A stretch of 64,000 nucleotides of DNA, from NCBI RefSeq assembly GCF_001723685.1, contig NZ_MCBX01000004.1, positions 62,001 to 126,000 of the forward strand, in the 5' to 3' direction. Below are positions 1 to 9,152 of this stretch, in pieces; the stretch's first letter is position 1; each line of letters starts with the position of its first letter. The DNA comes from Candidatus Marithrix sp. Canyon 246 (GTDB lineage: Bacteria > Pseudomonadota > Gammaproteobacteria > Beggiatoales > Beggiatoaceae). The notes beneath the pieces are model-generated. The model was given only the letters and a program-made list of their open reading frames with translations, made no database searches and was not told the DNA's origin. The translations under genes and the position numbers were made by a program.

Positions 1-795
1 ATACACTGGATATTATATTATTTATTGCTAGGCTCTGTTGTTGGCTTTATGGCAGGTTTATTAGGTATTGGTGGTGGCGCAATCATGGTGCCAGTATTAA
101 CTACAATGTTTCTAATACAAGGTATCCCTGTTGAAAATGTTGTTCATCTTGCTTTAGGTACCTCAATGGCATCTATTGTCACTACTTCAATTTCAAGTTT
201 ACGCGCTCACCATGCCAAGCAAGGAGTAATCTGGGATGTGGTAAAAAAAATGAGTTTAGGAATTATTCTGGGAACATTTCTAGCCACTTTTCTAGCTTCT
301 TATCTAAGCTCAGTTTATCTTGCTATTTTTTTTGCAATATTCATGGCTTATGTATCAATTCAAATGTTTTTAAACAAAAAACCAAAGCCAAACAGAGAAT
401 TAGCAGGAACACTAGGCTTATCTGTAGCAGGCTCAGGAATAGGAACAATATCAGCCCTTGTTGCAATTGGCGGAGGTTCTTTAACTGTACCTTATCTTAT
501 TTGGCAAAATGTAGAAATAAAAAAAGCAATTGGCACCTCAGCAGCAATTGGATTGCCTATTGCAATAGCAGGAACACTAGGTTATATAATAAATGGATGG
601 TCATTATCTGTTCCTGAAAACTATACACTTGGTTTTGTACACCTACCTGCGGTACTATTTATTTCAATCGCAAGCTTTATAACTGCTCCATATGGTGTGA
701 AATTAGTCCATATATTACCAGTAGCAATGATTAAAAAAATATTTTCCCTGCTAGCAATTATTCTTAGCATAAAAATGCTGAATTCCATTTTATGA
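1..795 (+). CDS. TauE/SafE family sulfite/anion exporter (5' end outside window)
   Basis: Polytopic inner-membrane protein of the TauE/SafE (DUF81) family, whose members move sulfite, sulfoacetate or related anions across the membrane. The reading frame is open to base 1 (IHWILYYLLLGSVVGF...), so the start codon lies just left of the window; the TTG at 25 is not a convincing start. The two halves each carry the family's glycine motif (GLLGIGGGAIMVP near the start, VAIGGGSLTVPYL about 130 residues later), matching the internally duplicated fold. Many hydrophobic segments and no soluble domain. The family is sure, the substrate is not; sulfite would fit a sulfur oxidiser but that is inference. 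The helicase gene follows after 20 bases. Confidence 0.85.
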   Translation: MHWILYYLLLGSVVGFMAGLLGIGGGAIMVPVLTTMFLIQGIPVENVVHLALGTSMASIVTTSISSLRAHHAKQGVIWDVVKKMSLGIILGTFLATFLASYLSSVYLAIFFAIFMAYVSIQMFLNKKPKPNRELAGTLGLSVAGSGIGTISALVAIGGGSLTVPYLIWQNVEIKKAIGTSAAIGLPIAIAGTLGYIINGWSLSVPENYTLGFVHLPAVLFISIASFITAPYGVKLVHILPVAMIKKIFSLLAIILSIKMLNSIL

Positions 796-815
796 GAAGC
801 GTATAGGGATAATTA

Positions 816-2903
816 ATGAAAAAATTATATTCTGAGTATCAAAGTTGTTATTTCGCCTATTGGCTAACGCGCCATGGTTTACCTGAAGAAACTATCTTAC
901 AAACACTAGCTAATGCGAAGTTAGATATAATTCCTCATCAAATAGAGGCTGCATTATTTGCTTTACAATCGCCTTTTTCAAAGGGTGTTTTGTTAGCTGA
1001 TGAAGTGGGTTTAGGTAAAACCATTGAAGCTTGTTTAGTGATTGCTCAGCGTTGGGCAGAAAAAAAACAAAAAGTTTTATTAATTGTGCCAGCTTGTTTA
1101 CGCAAACAATGGGAACAAGAGCTTTGGGATAAATTTCACCTACCCAGCTTAATATTAAAAAAAGGTATTAAAAACCCTTTTGATCAAAAAAAAATTATTA
1201 TTTGTTCCTATGAATTTGCTGCCCAGAATGATAAATTTTTACAGCAAATAACATGGGATATTGTGGTTTTTGATGAAGCTCATAATGCAAAAAAGTTAAA
1301 TAATACACTTTCATCTAATTTTAAATTGTTATTGTCTGCTAGACCATTACAAAACTCTATAGATGAATTATATGATTTAATTTATATTATTGACGCAAAT
1401 TTTTTGGGCGATATTAATAGTCTTAAAACTATTGTCTATCGCACCCTACGAAAAGATGTGCAAGACATTGGGAATATTAAATTCACACAGCGTTATTCAA
1501 TAACACAAGATTATAAAAAAAATCGCAAAGGTGAAGCCTTACTGCTTGCGTTGCCCAAAGCAATTGAAATGAATCAAAAAATGGGAGGAAATGATAAAGT
1601 TGTTATTTTTACTGAATCAGTGCAAACTCAGCAATATATCAAAGAATTATTAGAAAGCGAAGCTTATAAAGATCAGTTAGTGCTATTAAATGATAATACG
1701 CCTGATATGACAGCGGCTATTGTTGATCATTTTAAACATAAAGCAAAAATATTAATTTCTACTGAATCGGGTGGAGAAGGTATTAACTTACAGTTTTGTT
1801 CTATTGTTATTAATTATGATTTACCTTGGAATCCACAGCGTATAGAACAACGTATTCAGCGACTGCATAGTTATGGACAAAAAAATGATGTCATTGTAGT
1901 GAATTTTATTAATCGTGACAATCGCGCTGATTGTAGAATGTTTGAGCTTTTCAAGAAATTCAAATTATTTGATGGTGTTTTTGGTGCAAATGATGAAATA
2001 CTAGGAACTGTTGCTAATAATATTGATATTGAAAAAAGAATTCATGATGAGTATTTTAATAAATTAGAAGAATACTTTAAACAACAATTGGAGATCAGTG
2101 AAAAAAATACAGCTAAAAATATATTAGATAATTTTACTCATAATGTGAATCTAAGTCGTTGGGTAGTGATTAACAATGGTTTGCAGAAATATCAAAGAAT
2201 GTTAAAGCGATTAGCGCAAGCTGAATCAATTAATATTAAAGACTCATTAGCTAATAACAATGTATCTTTATTACAGTTTCATAATAAATATCAAGAATTA
2301 CCAAAAGAGGTTTATTTAGATAAATTTATTGGATTTAAGGGCTATTTGCAATTAAATCTATTAGAAATTAAAAGTAAGAAACGTCGTGTTGAATACTTAT
2401 TAGTCAATGTTTATTCTGATAACAATGACTCATTACCTGAAAATTTTGGAGAAGAATTATTATTAATTCCTGCAAAACTAGGAGAGAAGAATGTTTATTT
2501 TTCTCCTGATGTTATAAAACTAGAGCAGTTAAAAGAAGAAAAGACAAAGAAGTATTTAGCTAAGGTTGAAGCAGATAACGAAAAATGGTTTGATCAGGAA
2601 GATATTAAATTAGAAAACTGGCGTAAGAATCAAATCAGCGATTTTCAAACAAGCTTGGAAGATTTGGATACGGAAATTCGTTTAAAGAAAAAAGACTTAA
2701 GAAACTCAAAGGAAAAAATAGAATTAAGAAAAGAAATCAGAAAACTTGAAAAATACAGGGATAATAAAATGATGGAATTTTATGAAAATAAAAAAGACAT
2801 TGATAATCAAGCAGATAAATTGTTAGATGATGCAGAAGAAAGCTTGGAATTAAGCCATAAAATTACTACAATCTTTACTATTCGTTGGGAATTATTAGCA
2901 TGA
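816..2903 (+). CDS. SNF2/RapA-like DNA helicase, with family blocks missing
   Basis: Superfamily 2 ATPase of the SNF2/RapA-like group often found in defence islands. Visible motifs: Walker A region LADEVGLGKTIEA near residue 60, DEAH box (VVFDEAHNAKK), and helicase C-terminal motifs V/VI (STESGGEGINLQFCS, then PWNPQRIEQRIQRLHSYGQ). The C-terminal third is charged and partly coiled coil. At 695 residues it is shorter than the roughly 900-1100 I recall for this family. Gaps seem to fall after the DEAH box, between the NTP-binding and C-terminal helicase domains, and before motif V. Motif III reads SAR where TAT or SAT is usual. It may therefore be impaired although the frame is open. Its stop overlaps the next gene's start (ATGA), so the two were co-translated. 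Confidence 0.8.
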   Translation: MKKLYSEYQSCYFAYWLTRHGLPEETILQTLANAKLDIIPHQIEAALFALQSPFSKGVLLADEVGLGKTIEACLVIAQRWAEKKQKVLLIVPACLRKQWEQELWDKFHLPSLILKKGIKNPFDQKKIIICSYEFAAQNDKFLQQITWDIVVFDEAHNAKKLNNTLSSNFKLLLSARPLQNSIDELYDLIYIIDANFLGDINSLKTIVYRTLRKDVQDIGNIKFTQRYSITQDYKKNRKGEALLLALPKAIEMNQKMGGNDKVVIFTESVQTQQYIKELLESEAYKDQLVLLNDNTPDMTAAIVDHFKHKAKILISTESGGEGINLQFCSIVINYDLPWNPQRIEQRIQRLHSYGQKNDVIVVNFINRDNRADCRMFELFKKFKLFDGVFGANDEILGTVANNIDIEKRIHDEYFNKLEEYFKQQLEISEKNTAKNILDNFTHNVNLSRWVVINNGLQKYQRMLKRLAQAESINIKDSLANNNVSLLQFHNKYQELPKEVYLDKFIGFKGYLQLNLLEIKSKKRRVEYLLVNVYSDNNDSLPENFGEELLLIPAKLGEKNVYFSPDVIKLEQLKEEKTKKYLAKVEADNEKWFDQEDIKLENWRKNQISDFQTSLEDLDTEIRLKKKDLRNSKEKIELRKEIRKLEKYRDNKMMEFYENKKDIDNQADKLLDDAEESLELSHKITTIFTIRWELLA

Positions 2904-3889
2904 ATATGAGTAAAGAAATTCGTGAATTACTTTATCAAATTCGGCTTGGTGAAGATTCTAGCATAGAATTTAAGCAATTAATTTTTAAAGCTAATAAAAT
3001 ACAAGCACCGAATAAAAAAAGTTTAGCGGATGAAATTGCAGCGTTTGCAAATAGCACAGAAGGTCGTATTATTTTGGGTGTGGATTATATTGAAAAAAGT
3101 CTCTTTGTACATCAAAGTTCTAATGGTTATTTTTATCGTTATGGTAGCGCAAAACGACAAATGCCTCCTGATTTTTTAGCGCGTTTATTCCAACAGCGTA
3201 GCCAAGTCAGAATTATTTATTTTGATGAACAAGCTGTACCTAATACCATATTTTCTGATCTTGAACCTGAATTATATCGCCGTTTTTTGCCTGAAAATGA
3301 GCAAAGCGAACGCACAAAATTAGAAAAAATGCACTTATTAACATCATAAAATATCAGTGTTTCAGGGGTGTTAATGTGTACATCTAATCCACAACAGTGG
3401 TTGCCCAATGCCTATATCCAAGCTGTACACTATGCTAGCACTACACGAGATGCCAATTATCAAATTGACGCGCAAGATTGCAAAGGAACTTTAGATCAGC
3501 AAATATCACAAGCCTTGTATTTTGTTGAAAAAAATATGTTAATTCATGCCCAAAAACAACTTGGACGTATTGATCAACCACAATATAGCTTAAAAGCGGT
3601 ATTTGCGGATCGTCTGCAAATAAATTCTCCCGGCAATCTCAGTAATAGTTTAAATATTGAAAGCATGGAAGCTCGTCAAGTAACCCGTAATCAACTATTA
3701 GCCAGTTTATTAGCGCGTTGTTCAGTCAATCATAAAAATATTTCACGTCATTATCTAATGGATAAAAGAGGTGAAGGTGTACCGATTATTTTTTCTGAAA
3801 GTTTAAAGATATCAGGGCGTAAACCACATTATCGTCTTTTAGATGAAACAGAATTAGAATTAACTATATGGGCTGCTAAAATGAGTTAA
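2900..3889 (+). pseudogene. AlbA_2 (Schlafen-type) ATP-binding protein, interrupted by an in-frame TAA
   Basis: One reading frame split by an ochre codon at 3347-3349. The N-terminal part (IRLGEDSSIEFKQ, DEIAAFANSTEGRIILGV) is an AlbA_2/divergent AAA_4 domain. The part after the stop (GVLMCTSNPQQWLPNAYIQA ... MDKRGEGVPIIFSES) is the expected continuation in the same frame, so the gene is not frameshifted. The natural start is ATG 2900, overlapping the helicase stop by ATGA. Two blocks known from relatives also seem absent: about 50 residues after ILGVDY, and about 25 between SLKAVF and ADRLQI, where the nucleotide-binding helix normally lies. Partner of the upstream helicase by overlap. Probably inactive unless the stop is an error or is read through. 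Confidence 0.75.
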
Positions 3890-3892
3890 TTG

Positions 3893-6800
3893 TCACAATA
3901 CAATCCGAACCACCTCAACATCCTCATCCTCAATCTGCCTTTTAATATAATCACGAAACCGTGTTTCTATTTCTGCCGCTGTAATTGGCAAGCCATCCCG
4001 CTTTATAAATTGATATAGTTCGTCATAATTTATGTTTATTTGCTTTAGTTTGGATAGGCTGTTTAATAAGGCTTTTATAAAATTACGGTTTATTTGTTCT
4101 GGTAAGGTGCGGCTGATTAGGAAGTCTTCTAAATCTTCGTAAGTATGGGATTTTTCTATTTCTAGCAGTAGGATTTTTGTCCATTGTTGATATAGGTTGT
4201 TTAGTTTGTATTTTAGTTCCATTAGGCTATATTCTACTGAAATAGTTTCCTGAGCTTTATACTGGCAATGGGGGCAAATGGTTGTTGCTGTTAAATCCTT
4301 TGTTGTTAAGGCATTACAGCTTTGAAATTCTAATAGTTTTTGTTCAAATTCTATTAGTTCTTGATGTGGTAGGATGGATATTGGGCTGAGTTGTTTTAGC
4401 TTTTTTAGACGCTTGTCATTTAATAAGTCTTGTTTGATTTGTTCTGTTTCTGGATTTAAACGTGCTTGTTGGTGTAGTAGTATATAAGCTTTTATATATT
4501 GATTTTTTAAGGCATTTAGCTGTTGTTGGCTATGATAACTAAAGCCGCTGGCATTACGTTGAGTCACATCACTAATTTTCTGACATAGATAATCTCGTAG
4601 CTGTTGCATTTCTATTATCCATTCATGTTGTTCAGGTAAATTGGTAGCTGCTACATTTAAATAAGTTACTGTTGGGCTTAGTTCATTTAAGATGGTTATT
4701 AATTGCTTGATATTTTTTAATATCTTTAATCCACTCCATTGAGCTGTGATTTTACTTGCGGAATATTTTAAATTCTTAAATTTTACTGGTGTAGTATAAT
4801 TTAATAATGATTCTAAAAAGTTGTTGCTGGTTGATAATGATTGTTGATAATATGATTTTTCGGCTGAACTTAATACTGGTTTTCCCCAAAAATATAAGTC
4901 ACTATTTAAATTATGTTGAACTGTTACTATTTGATTTAACAGTTGATTTATTCTAATTTGTAACAGTTCTACTGCTGTTTGATCATATTCTGTTATTGCT
5001 ATATCTAAGCCACTGGGTAATTCTAATAATTCAAATAATGCCTTCAGCGCGAATAAATTAAAATCTCTATGCTTTTCTAGGTGTTTGAATGTTAAGAGTT
5101 CTTTAATTGGTCTAGCAGCAATATATTCAAATTGACTAGCGTCATAGCTTTGTTTTGTTAATACTAAGCTTATTTCTCCAACATATACCAGTGCCGCTAT
5201 TAAAATAATCACCAATTCTGGTTCCAAACAATAAGGAGTGACAGTAATTACTGAATATAATTCGCCTTGATTTAAAACCTTTCCCGGTGGTTTTTGATAT
5301 ACCAGTTCTAAAATAATTTCTGCGTATTTGCTGTTATAAGGTACAAGTTGCTGTTTATCATCTAATAACTTTAAGGCGGTTAAAATACCAACAGCTAGTT
5401 TACTACGAGTCTTAATATTAAGACAGCGTAAAGTTTCTTGAGTTATTGTGGCAATATTTTCATGGGAAACCAAGGTTGGAAAATAAGGATATTCAGGAGC
5501 CAACAATGAAAAATAACTATCTAAATAACTATCCGCAACAATATCTACCAAATCACGGAAATTATCTAGCGGCATCCAATTGGATAATTTTTTATTTTGT
5601 ACCTCAAAATCAGCCTTATGAGCCTGTAACCATTGCACTAATTCAGCTAAATATTGTTGTGATTTATACTCATAATCTTCAGATGAACTCAACATTAAAT
5701 CATTAGTGGCACTATATAAAGCTAATAATTTTTCAAACTTTTCATCTCTGACAGTTAATTGAAAATAAAGCTCTTTTCTGCCAAAACACAAGACAAAACC
5801 CCATTCAGCTTCAGCAAAACTACCTAAGCGCGTAACTTTATGAGAACGCCATTCTAATTCATAATTATCATCCGATACTATTTCCATCACTTGTCGTAAT
5901 GCAGTATAATAGTCGCGCTGAATTTGTGATTGCTCTAAACTTTCAGCCCGTTTTTCAATAATGGCATCAATATCAATATTCTTTTTAATATCAAGATAAT
6001 ATTGACCATTATGTTGATTATACGAAATAAATTGACGATTAACAGTGTTTATAATTTCCTGCAACACCAATTCAACTAATGACAACAAATCATCAGCTCG
6101 ATTACCGCCTAAATCCTCAATACTGCGATGATACAAACACAAACTATCCCTTAATTCTTGCGCCGTAACACCAACCGGAGTATTAATATCATGAGTTGTC
6201 AACCTATGCACCGACAAAGCATAAATAATTCGCAATGCCATATCTTGATAAATGGGGCGAGTAAAAGCTTTTTTGAGTCTATTTTCTAAAACTTGACTGG
6301 ATTCAATTACTTCACGAATTTCGGGCAAAGAGCGAAAACAAGGATTTTGTAGTAAAATATGCCAATAGCTATCATAAGTAATTAAGCCGGGATGATCAGT
6401 AGGAACTTGTTGTTTAAGTAGAGACTTGACACTATATTCGATGGTTTTGAGGATTTCGCGTTTTTCGATGACAGTGATACGTCCAAAAATATCAATATAA
6501 TCAGGATGAACCGGAAATAGATCAATAAACTCATTGATATTACCATAAAAACTAGCAAAACCACTGAGATAATCTCGAATTTTTTGCTCTTGAACAGCAG
6601 TTTTTTTCAATAACCGCTGAGAAACTACATATTTTATATCCTGACGAGTAATCAACAATTGTTCAAATCTATCCTTCACTCTACGCAAAGCATTAGCAAC
6701 AAACTCAAACCGAGGATTATCAAAAATAGCCTCCTGCACACCAGCGATAAAACGAAATCTCGAATGTTTACAAACCTCACCAACTTCGCGCAAAAAATTA

Positions 6801-7366
6801 AGATCAAAAATCAAAGCCTGATCACTACGAGAACGCAAAAATTCCAACAACTCATCAACCACCACCAACAAGCCTTGCCCCGGAAACTGCCGCTCAAACA
6901 CCAACATCATATCCGCAAAAGCGGCTTTATTATTGGTAATAGAACTAGCGGCAGGAAACTCAAAATTAAGATCAAATTGAGATAAAAACCGCTCCAACTC
7001 TGAAAACAGAATATCCCGCAAAGACATAGTAGTGGCACCAATCTCAATCCGCAAAACTCGAAACTGCCCAGCAATAGCCTTAGCTGCTTTCCTAACTTTA
7101 ATATTGGTTAATTCATTGAGCAAATCAGCATTTTCAGCAATACTAGAAATAACAGCCATTAAATGCGACTTACCAGTGCCATAATTGCCAACTATTAATA
7201 ATGCCTTGTTATCATGCACAAAAACTAACTTGACTAGGCGTAGAGCCATTTGCTTGGAAATTACATAACTTGCTACTAACTGCTTGGCTTGATTGGTATT
7301 GTTGGCGGCTTGGAGTTCTATTACTGATTCTATTGAGTTGAATTGGAATAGGTTGTTGTATTGCAT
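3893..7366 (-). CDS. Large DUF6079-type (PglY/BrxC-like) ATPase
   Basis: 1157-residue P-loop ATPase. Walker A GNYGTGKSH at residues 60-68; hydrophobic Walker B strand with VVVDELLEFL near residue 170. Long helical middle, and a small CPHC metal-binding-like motif about 115 residues from the C-terminus. This layout resembles the DUF6079 family, to which I believe the BREX ATPases PglY/BrxC are related; those act in phage restriction with a methyltransferase and PglZ. None of those partners is in the window. It is convergent with the helicase/AlbA_2 pair, ending 3 bases from it, so the three may be one system, but that is inference. ATG at 7366 has a weak purine-rich leader. The frame is intact. 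A broken copy of its 5' end lies at 10210-10393. Confidence 0.7.
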   Translation of the reverse strand: MQYNNLFQFNSIESVIELQAANNTNQAKQLVASYVISKQMALRLVKLVFVHDNKALLIVGNYGTGKSHLMAVISSIAENADLLNELTNIKVRKAAKAIAGQFRVLRIEIGATTMSLRDILFSELERFLSQFDLNFEFPAASSITNNKAAFADMMLVFERQFPGQGLLVVVDELLEFLRSRSDQALIFDLNFLREVGEVCKHSRFRFIAGVQEAIFDNPRFEFVANALRRVKDRFEQLLITRQDIKYVVSQRLLKKTAVQEQKIRDYLSGFASFYGNINEFIDLFPVHPDYIDIFGRITVIEKREILKTIEYSVKSLLKQQVPTDHPGLITYDSYWHILLQNPCFRSLPEIREVIESSQVLENRLKKAFTRPIYQDMALRIIYALSVHRLTTHDINTPVGVTAQELRDSLCLYHRSIEDLGGNRADDLLSLVELVLQEIINTVNRQFISYNQHNGQYYLDIKKNIDIDAIIEKRAESLEQSQIQRDYYTALRQVMEIVSDDNYELEWRSHKVTRLGSFAEAEWGFVLCFGRKELYFQLTVRDEKFEKLLALYSATNDLMLSSSEDYEYKSQQYLAELVQWLQAHKADFEVQNKKLSNWMPLDNFRDLVDIVADSYLDSYFSLLAPEYPYFPTLVSHENIATITQETLRCLNIKTRSKLAVGILTALKLLDDKQQLVPYNSKYAEIILELVYQKPPGKVLNQGELYSVITVTPYCLEPELVIILIAALVYVGEISLVLTKQSYDASQFEYIAARPIKELLTFKHLEKHRDFNLFALKALFELLELPSGLDIAITEYDQTAVELLQIRINQLLNQIVTVQHNLNSDLYFWGKPVLSSAEKSYYQQSLSTSNNFLESLLNYTTPVKFKNLKYSASKITAQWSGLKILKNIKQLITILNELSPTVTYLNVAATNLPEQHEWIIEMQQLRDYLCQKISDVTQRNASGFSYHSQQQLNALKNQYIKAYILLHQQARLNPETEQIKQDLLNDKRLKKLKQLSPISILPHQELIEFEQKLLEFQSCNALTTKDLTATTICPHCQYKAQETISVEYSLMELKYKLNNLYQQWTKILLLEIEKSHTYEDLEDFLISRTLPEQINRNFIKALLNSLSKLKQININYDELYQFIKRDGLPITAAEIETRFRDYIKRQIEDEDVEVVRIVL

Positions 7367-7401
7367 TTCTTGGTTAATTATTTAACTTGCTATTGTTTAC
7401 A

Positions 7402-7491
7402 AAAAATCCGTTTACTCCGTAAATTCGTTGTACTATTGATTTGACATAATTGTTATTAAGTACAACGGATTTACGGAATAAACGGATTTTT
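7402..7491. repeat. Long hairpin / MITE-like inverted repeat
   Basis: Two 33-base arms (7402-7434 and 7459-7491) are reverse complements with only two mismatches, around a 24-base loop. The outer ends are AAAAATCCG / CGGATTTTT and the inner ends carry CGTTGTACT / AGTACAACG. It lies between the GDYXXLXY gene's 3' end and the DUF6079 start. A related inverted repeat with the same GTACAACG core is at 62147-62247. It could act as a bidirectional terminator because of the flanking A/T runs, or be a non-autonomous mobile element. Confidence 0.85.
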
Positions 7492-7570
7492 ATTTAAATT
7501 AAATCCAAGAATGAATCCATCAATAGCTGATTCTATATACAGGATACATAGATAATATAATAGTTATAGC

Positions 7571-8068
7571 CTAAATATTGTTACATATATCCTGCAATTT
7601 CTTAAACTCAGCATCGCGCAGCCCGACTAAAACACTTTCCCCTGAGCCAACTGCTAAGCGTATTTCTCCATAACGAGCATTCTCGTAGCATTTAGCTTGT
7701 CCTTCTTGAAAGAAAAATGATTCCGCACCTAACCGAATATCATTCCCCCGTTTGCGGAACTGTAGTAGAAATTCATCTGCTACTAAGACTGTGCTTTCTT
7801 CATAAATCCTTTTGAAATTAGCTACTTGTTTATCGTCTATACTTATCACTAAATAGCCATCTCGCTCTGCCGCTTTTAATGCTGGTTGGCTGACTATATC
7901 ATAACGCAATTCCATATAATCCCCTTGCATCAATGAACGAGGATCACGGGGTGCTAATTTCAATAATACAGTTGTGCCTTTAGCAAGCAGTTGTTCCTTC
8001 TCATAAATTTTAAAATTTATCACTGCTAACACGATTATTGCAATAATCAATATTAATGGATGACGCAT
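7571..8068 (-). CDS. GDYXXLXY-domain membrane-anchored protein
   Basis: 165 residues: one N-terminal membrane helix (LILIIAIIVLAVINFKIY) and a periplasmic domain containing the signature GDYMELRY around residues 48-55. The GDYXXLXY family is of unknown biochemical function and is usually encoded next to DUF4401 and DUF2157 membrane proteins, exactly as here. Last gene of a three-gene minus-strand operon; one base separates it from the DUF4401 gene. Family assignment is firm; the role (perhaps envelope-related) is not known. Confidence 0.85.
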   Translation of the reverse strand: MRHPLILIIAIIVLAVINFKIYEKEQLLAKGTTVLLKLAPRDPRSLMQGDYMELRYDIVSQPALKAAERDGYLVISIDDKQVANFKRIYEESTVLVADEFLLQFRKRGNDIRLGAESFFFQEGQAKCYENARYGEIRLAVGSGESVLVGLRDAEFKKLQDICNNI

Positions 8069-8069
8069 A

Positions 8070-9152
8070 TTATTGTCCTCCTTCTGATAGTGGAAAAACC
8101 CATTTCAATATAAAACGTAGCCCTAGCAAAACTAAGCCTGCGCTCATTAAGCTAATAGATTTCATTAGTAATGTTATGTCTAAGTAATAGTAGTAAGATA
8201 TCAAAAATATGTTTAGAAAAAATATTGCTAATCCAATTAAAACGCGATTGCCTCGTTGAAATCCCAATATAAGCACGATAATAGAAGCTATTATGCCGGG
8301 ACTTTGATAGAGCAATAATCCAACTAATAGGGTGCCAGCAAAGATAATATAAGTTTTCATAGAGAATGTGATATTGTTGCTGCGCAGAATATAATATTCT
8401 AAAGCTAGTAGTAATACTGTTAAACTAAAGCTTGAATACCACCAAGTCACTGGTGAAATCAACTGACTATTTGGTAAAATGGATGATGGGACTAATATAA
8501 TCTGCAAGGCTATTATAAAAGCGTAAGCCAAAGGTTGATGCAAGCTCGCCATAACTTTATCTGTTAAGTGGCTCGCCTCTGCTATCCAGTACCAAATTGC
8601 ACCTATTGCTATCAAGAAAATCAAGATATGAATTCCTAGGTAAAGTTTTAAATCATAGATTAGTACTAAGACTGCCGCTGTGGCTATTAAGACAGAGAGA
8701 AAACGAAGAATATGATCTGAATAAATTTTAATCAGTAGCATTTCCATAAATAATATGGCTAAACATACTGTTACCACATTTTTGCTCTCACCAGCAATAC
8801 CAACAATCAACATAACTTGTCCGGTTAAATTTAAAGCTAAAGCTAATTGATCTAAGAATAAAATGTGACCTTTTGAATTATGTAAGATAACGGTGCCAAT
8901 TAGCAATATTAATCCGACGATTATTGCCGATATTGGTTCTTCAACCAAATGGCTGAGAGCAATAAAAGCTAGAAATGGTATAACAGATAGCCAAGCACTG
9001 ACTGCTATCAAGGCACTAACAAACCAAGGTGTTGATGCTTGTTCCAAGGATACATTCAAAGTTTTGGCTATTTCTGCTGGAGCTTCGTTTGGTAATTGCT
9101 TTTGTGCTATTAAATCGTCAATCACGGCGGCTAGTGTTAGTTGTTTACTCAT
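8070..9152 (-). CDS. DUF4401 multi-spanning membrane protein
   Basis: About 360 residues. A short cytoplasmic N-terminus (MSKQLTLAAVIDDLIAQ) with a helical pre-domain is followed by about ten hydrophobic helices, as in the DUF4401 family. I chose the ATG at 9152 because a good Shine-Dalgarno (AAGGAGG) precedes it and it overlaps the previous stop (TAATG); an in-frame ATG further upstream (9197) would bury the start in the DUF2157 gene. Middle gene of the DUF2157-DUF4401-GDYXXLXY operon. Function unknown. Confidence 0.82.
   Translation of the reverse strand: MSKQLTLAAVIDDLIAQKQLPNEAPAEIAKTLNVSLEQASTPWFVSALIAVSAWLSVIPFLAFIALSHLVEEPISAIIVGLILLIGTVILHNSKGHILFLDQLALALNLTGQVMLIVGIAGESKNVVTVCLAILFMEMLLIKIYSDHILRFLSVLIATAAVLVLIYDLKLYLGIHILIFLIAIGAIWYWIAEASHLTDKVMASLHQPLAYAFIIALQIILVPSSILPNSQLISPVTWWYSSFSLTVLLLALEYYILRSNNITFSMKTYIIFAGTLLVGLLLYQSPGIIASIIVLILGFQRGNRVLIGLAIFFLNIFLISYYYYLDITLLMKSISLMSAGLVLLGLRFILKWVFPLSEGGQ

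Noticed and set aside
3217-3408. Minus-strand ORF opposite the AlbA_2 gene
   Set aside because: Shadow of the real gene; low-complexity product and no leader.
816-7366. Complete BREX, DISARM or Dnd system
   Set aside because: No methyltransferase, PglZ, DrmA/B or Dnd gene is present in the window; only three members are visible and two are damaged.
7402-7491. Insertion sequence
   Set aside because: Only about 90 bases, with no transposase; at most a non-autonomous element.
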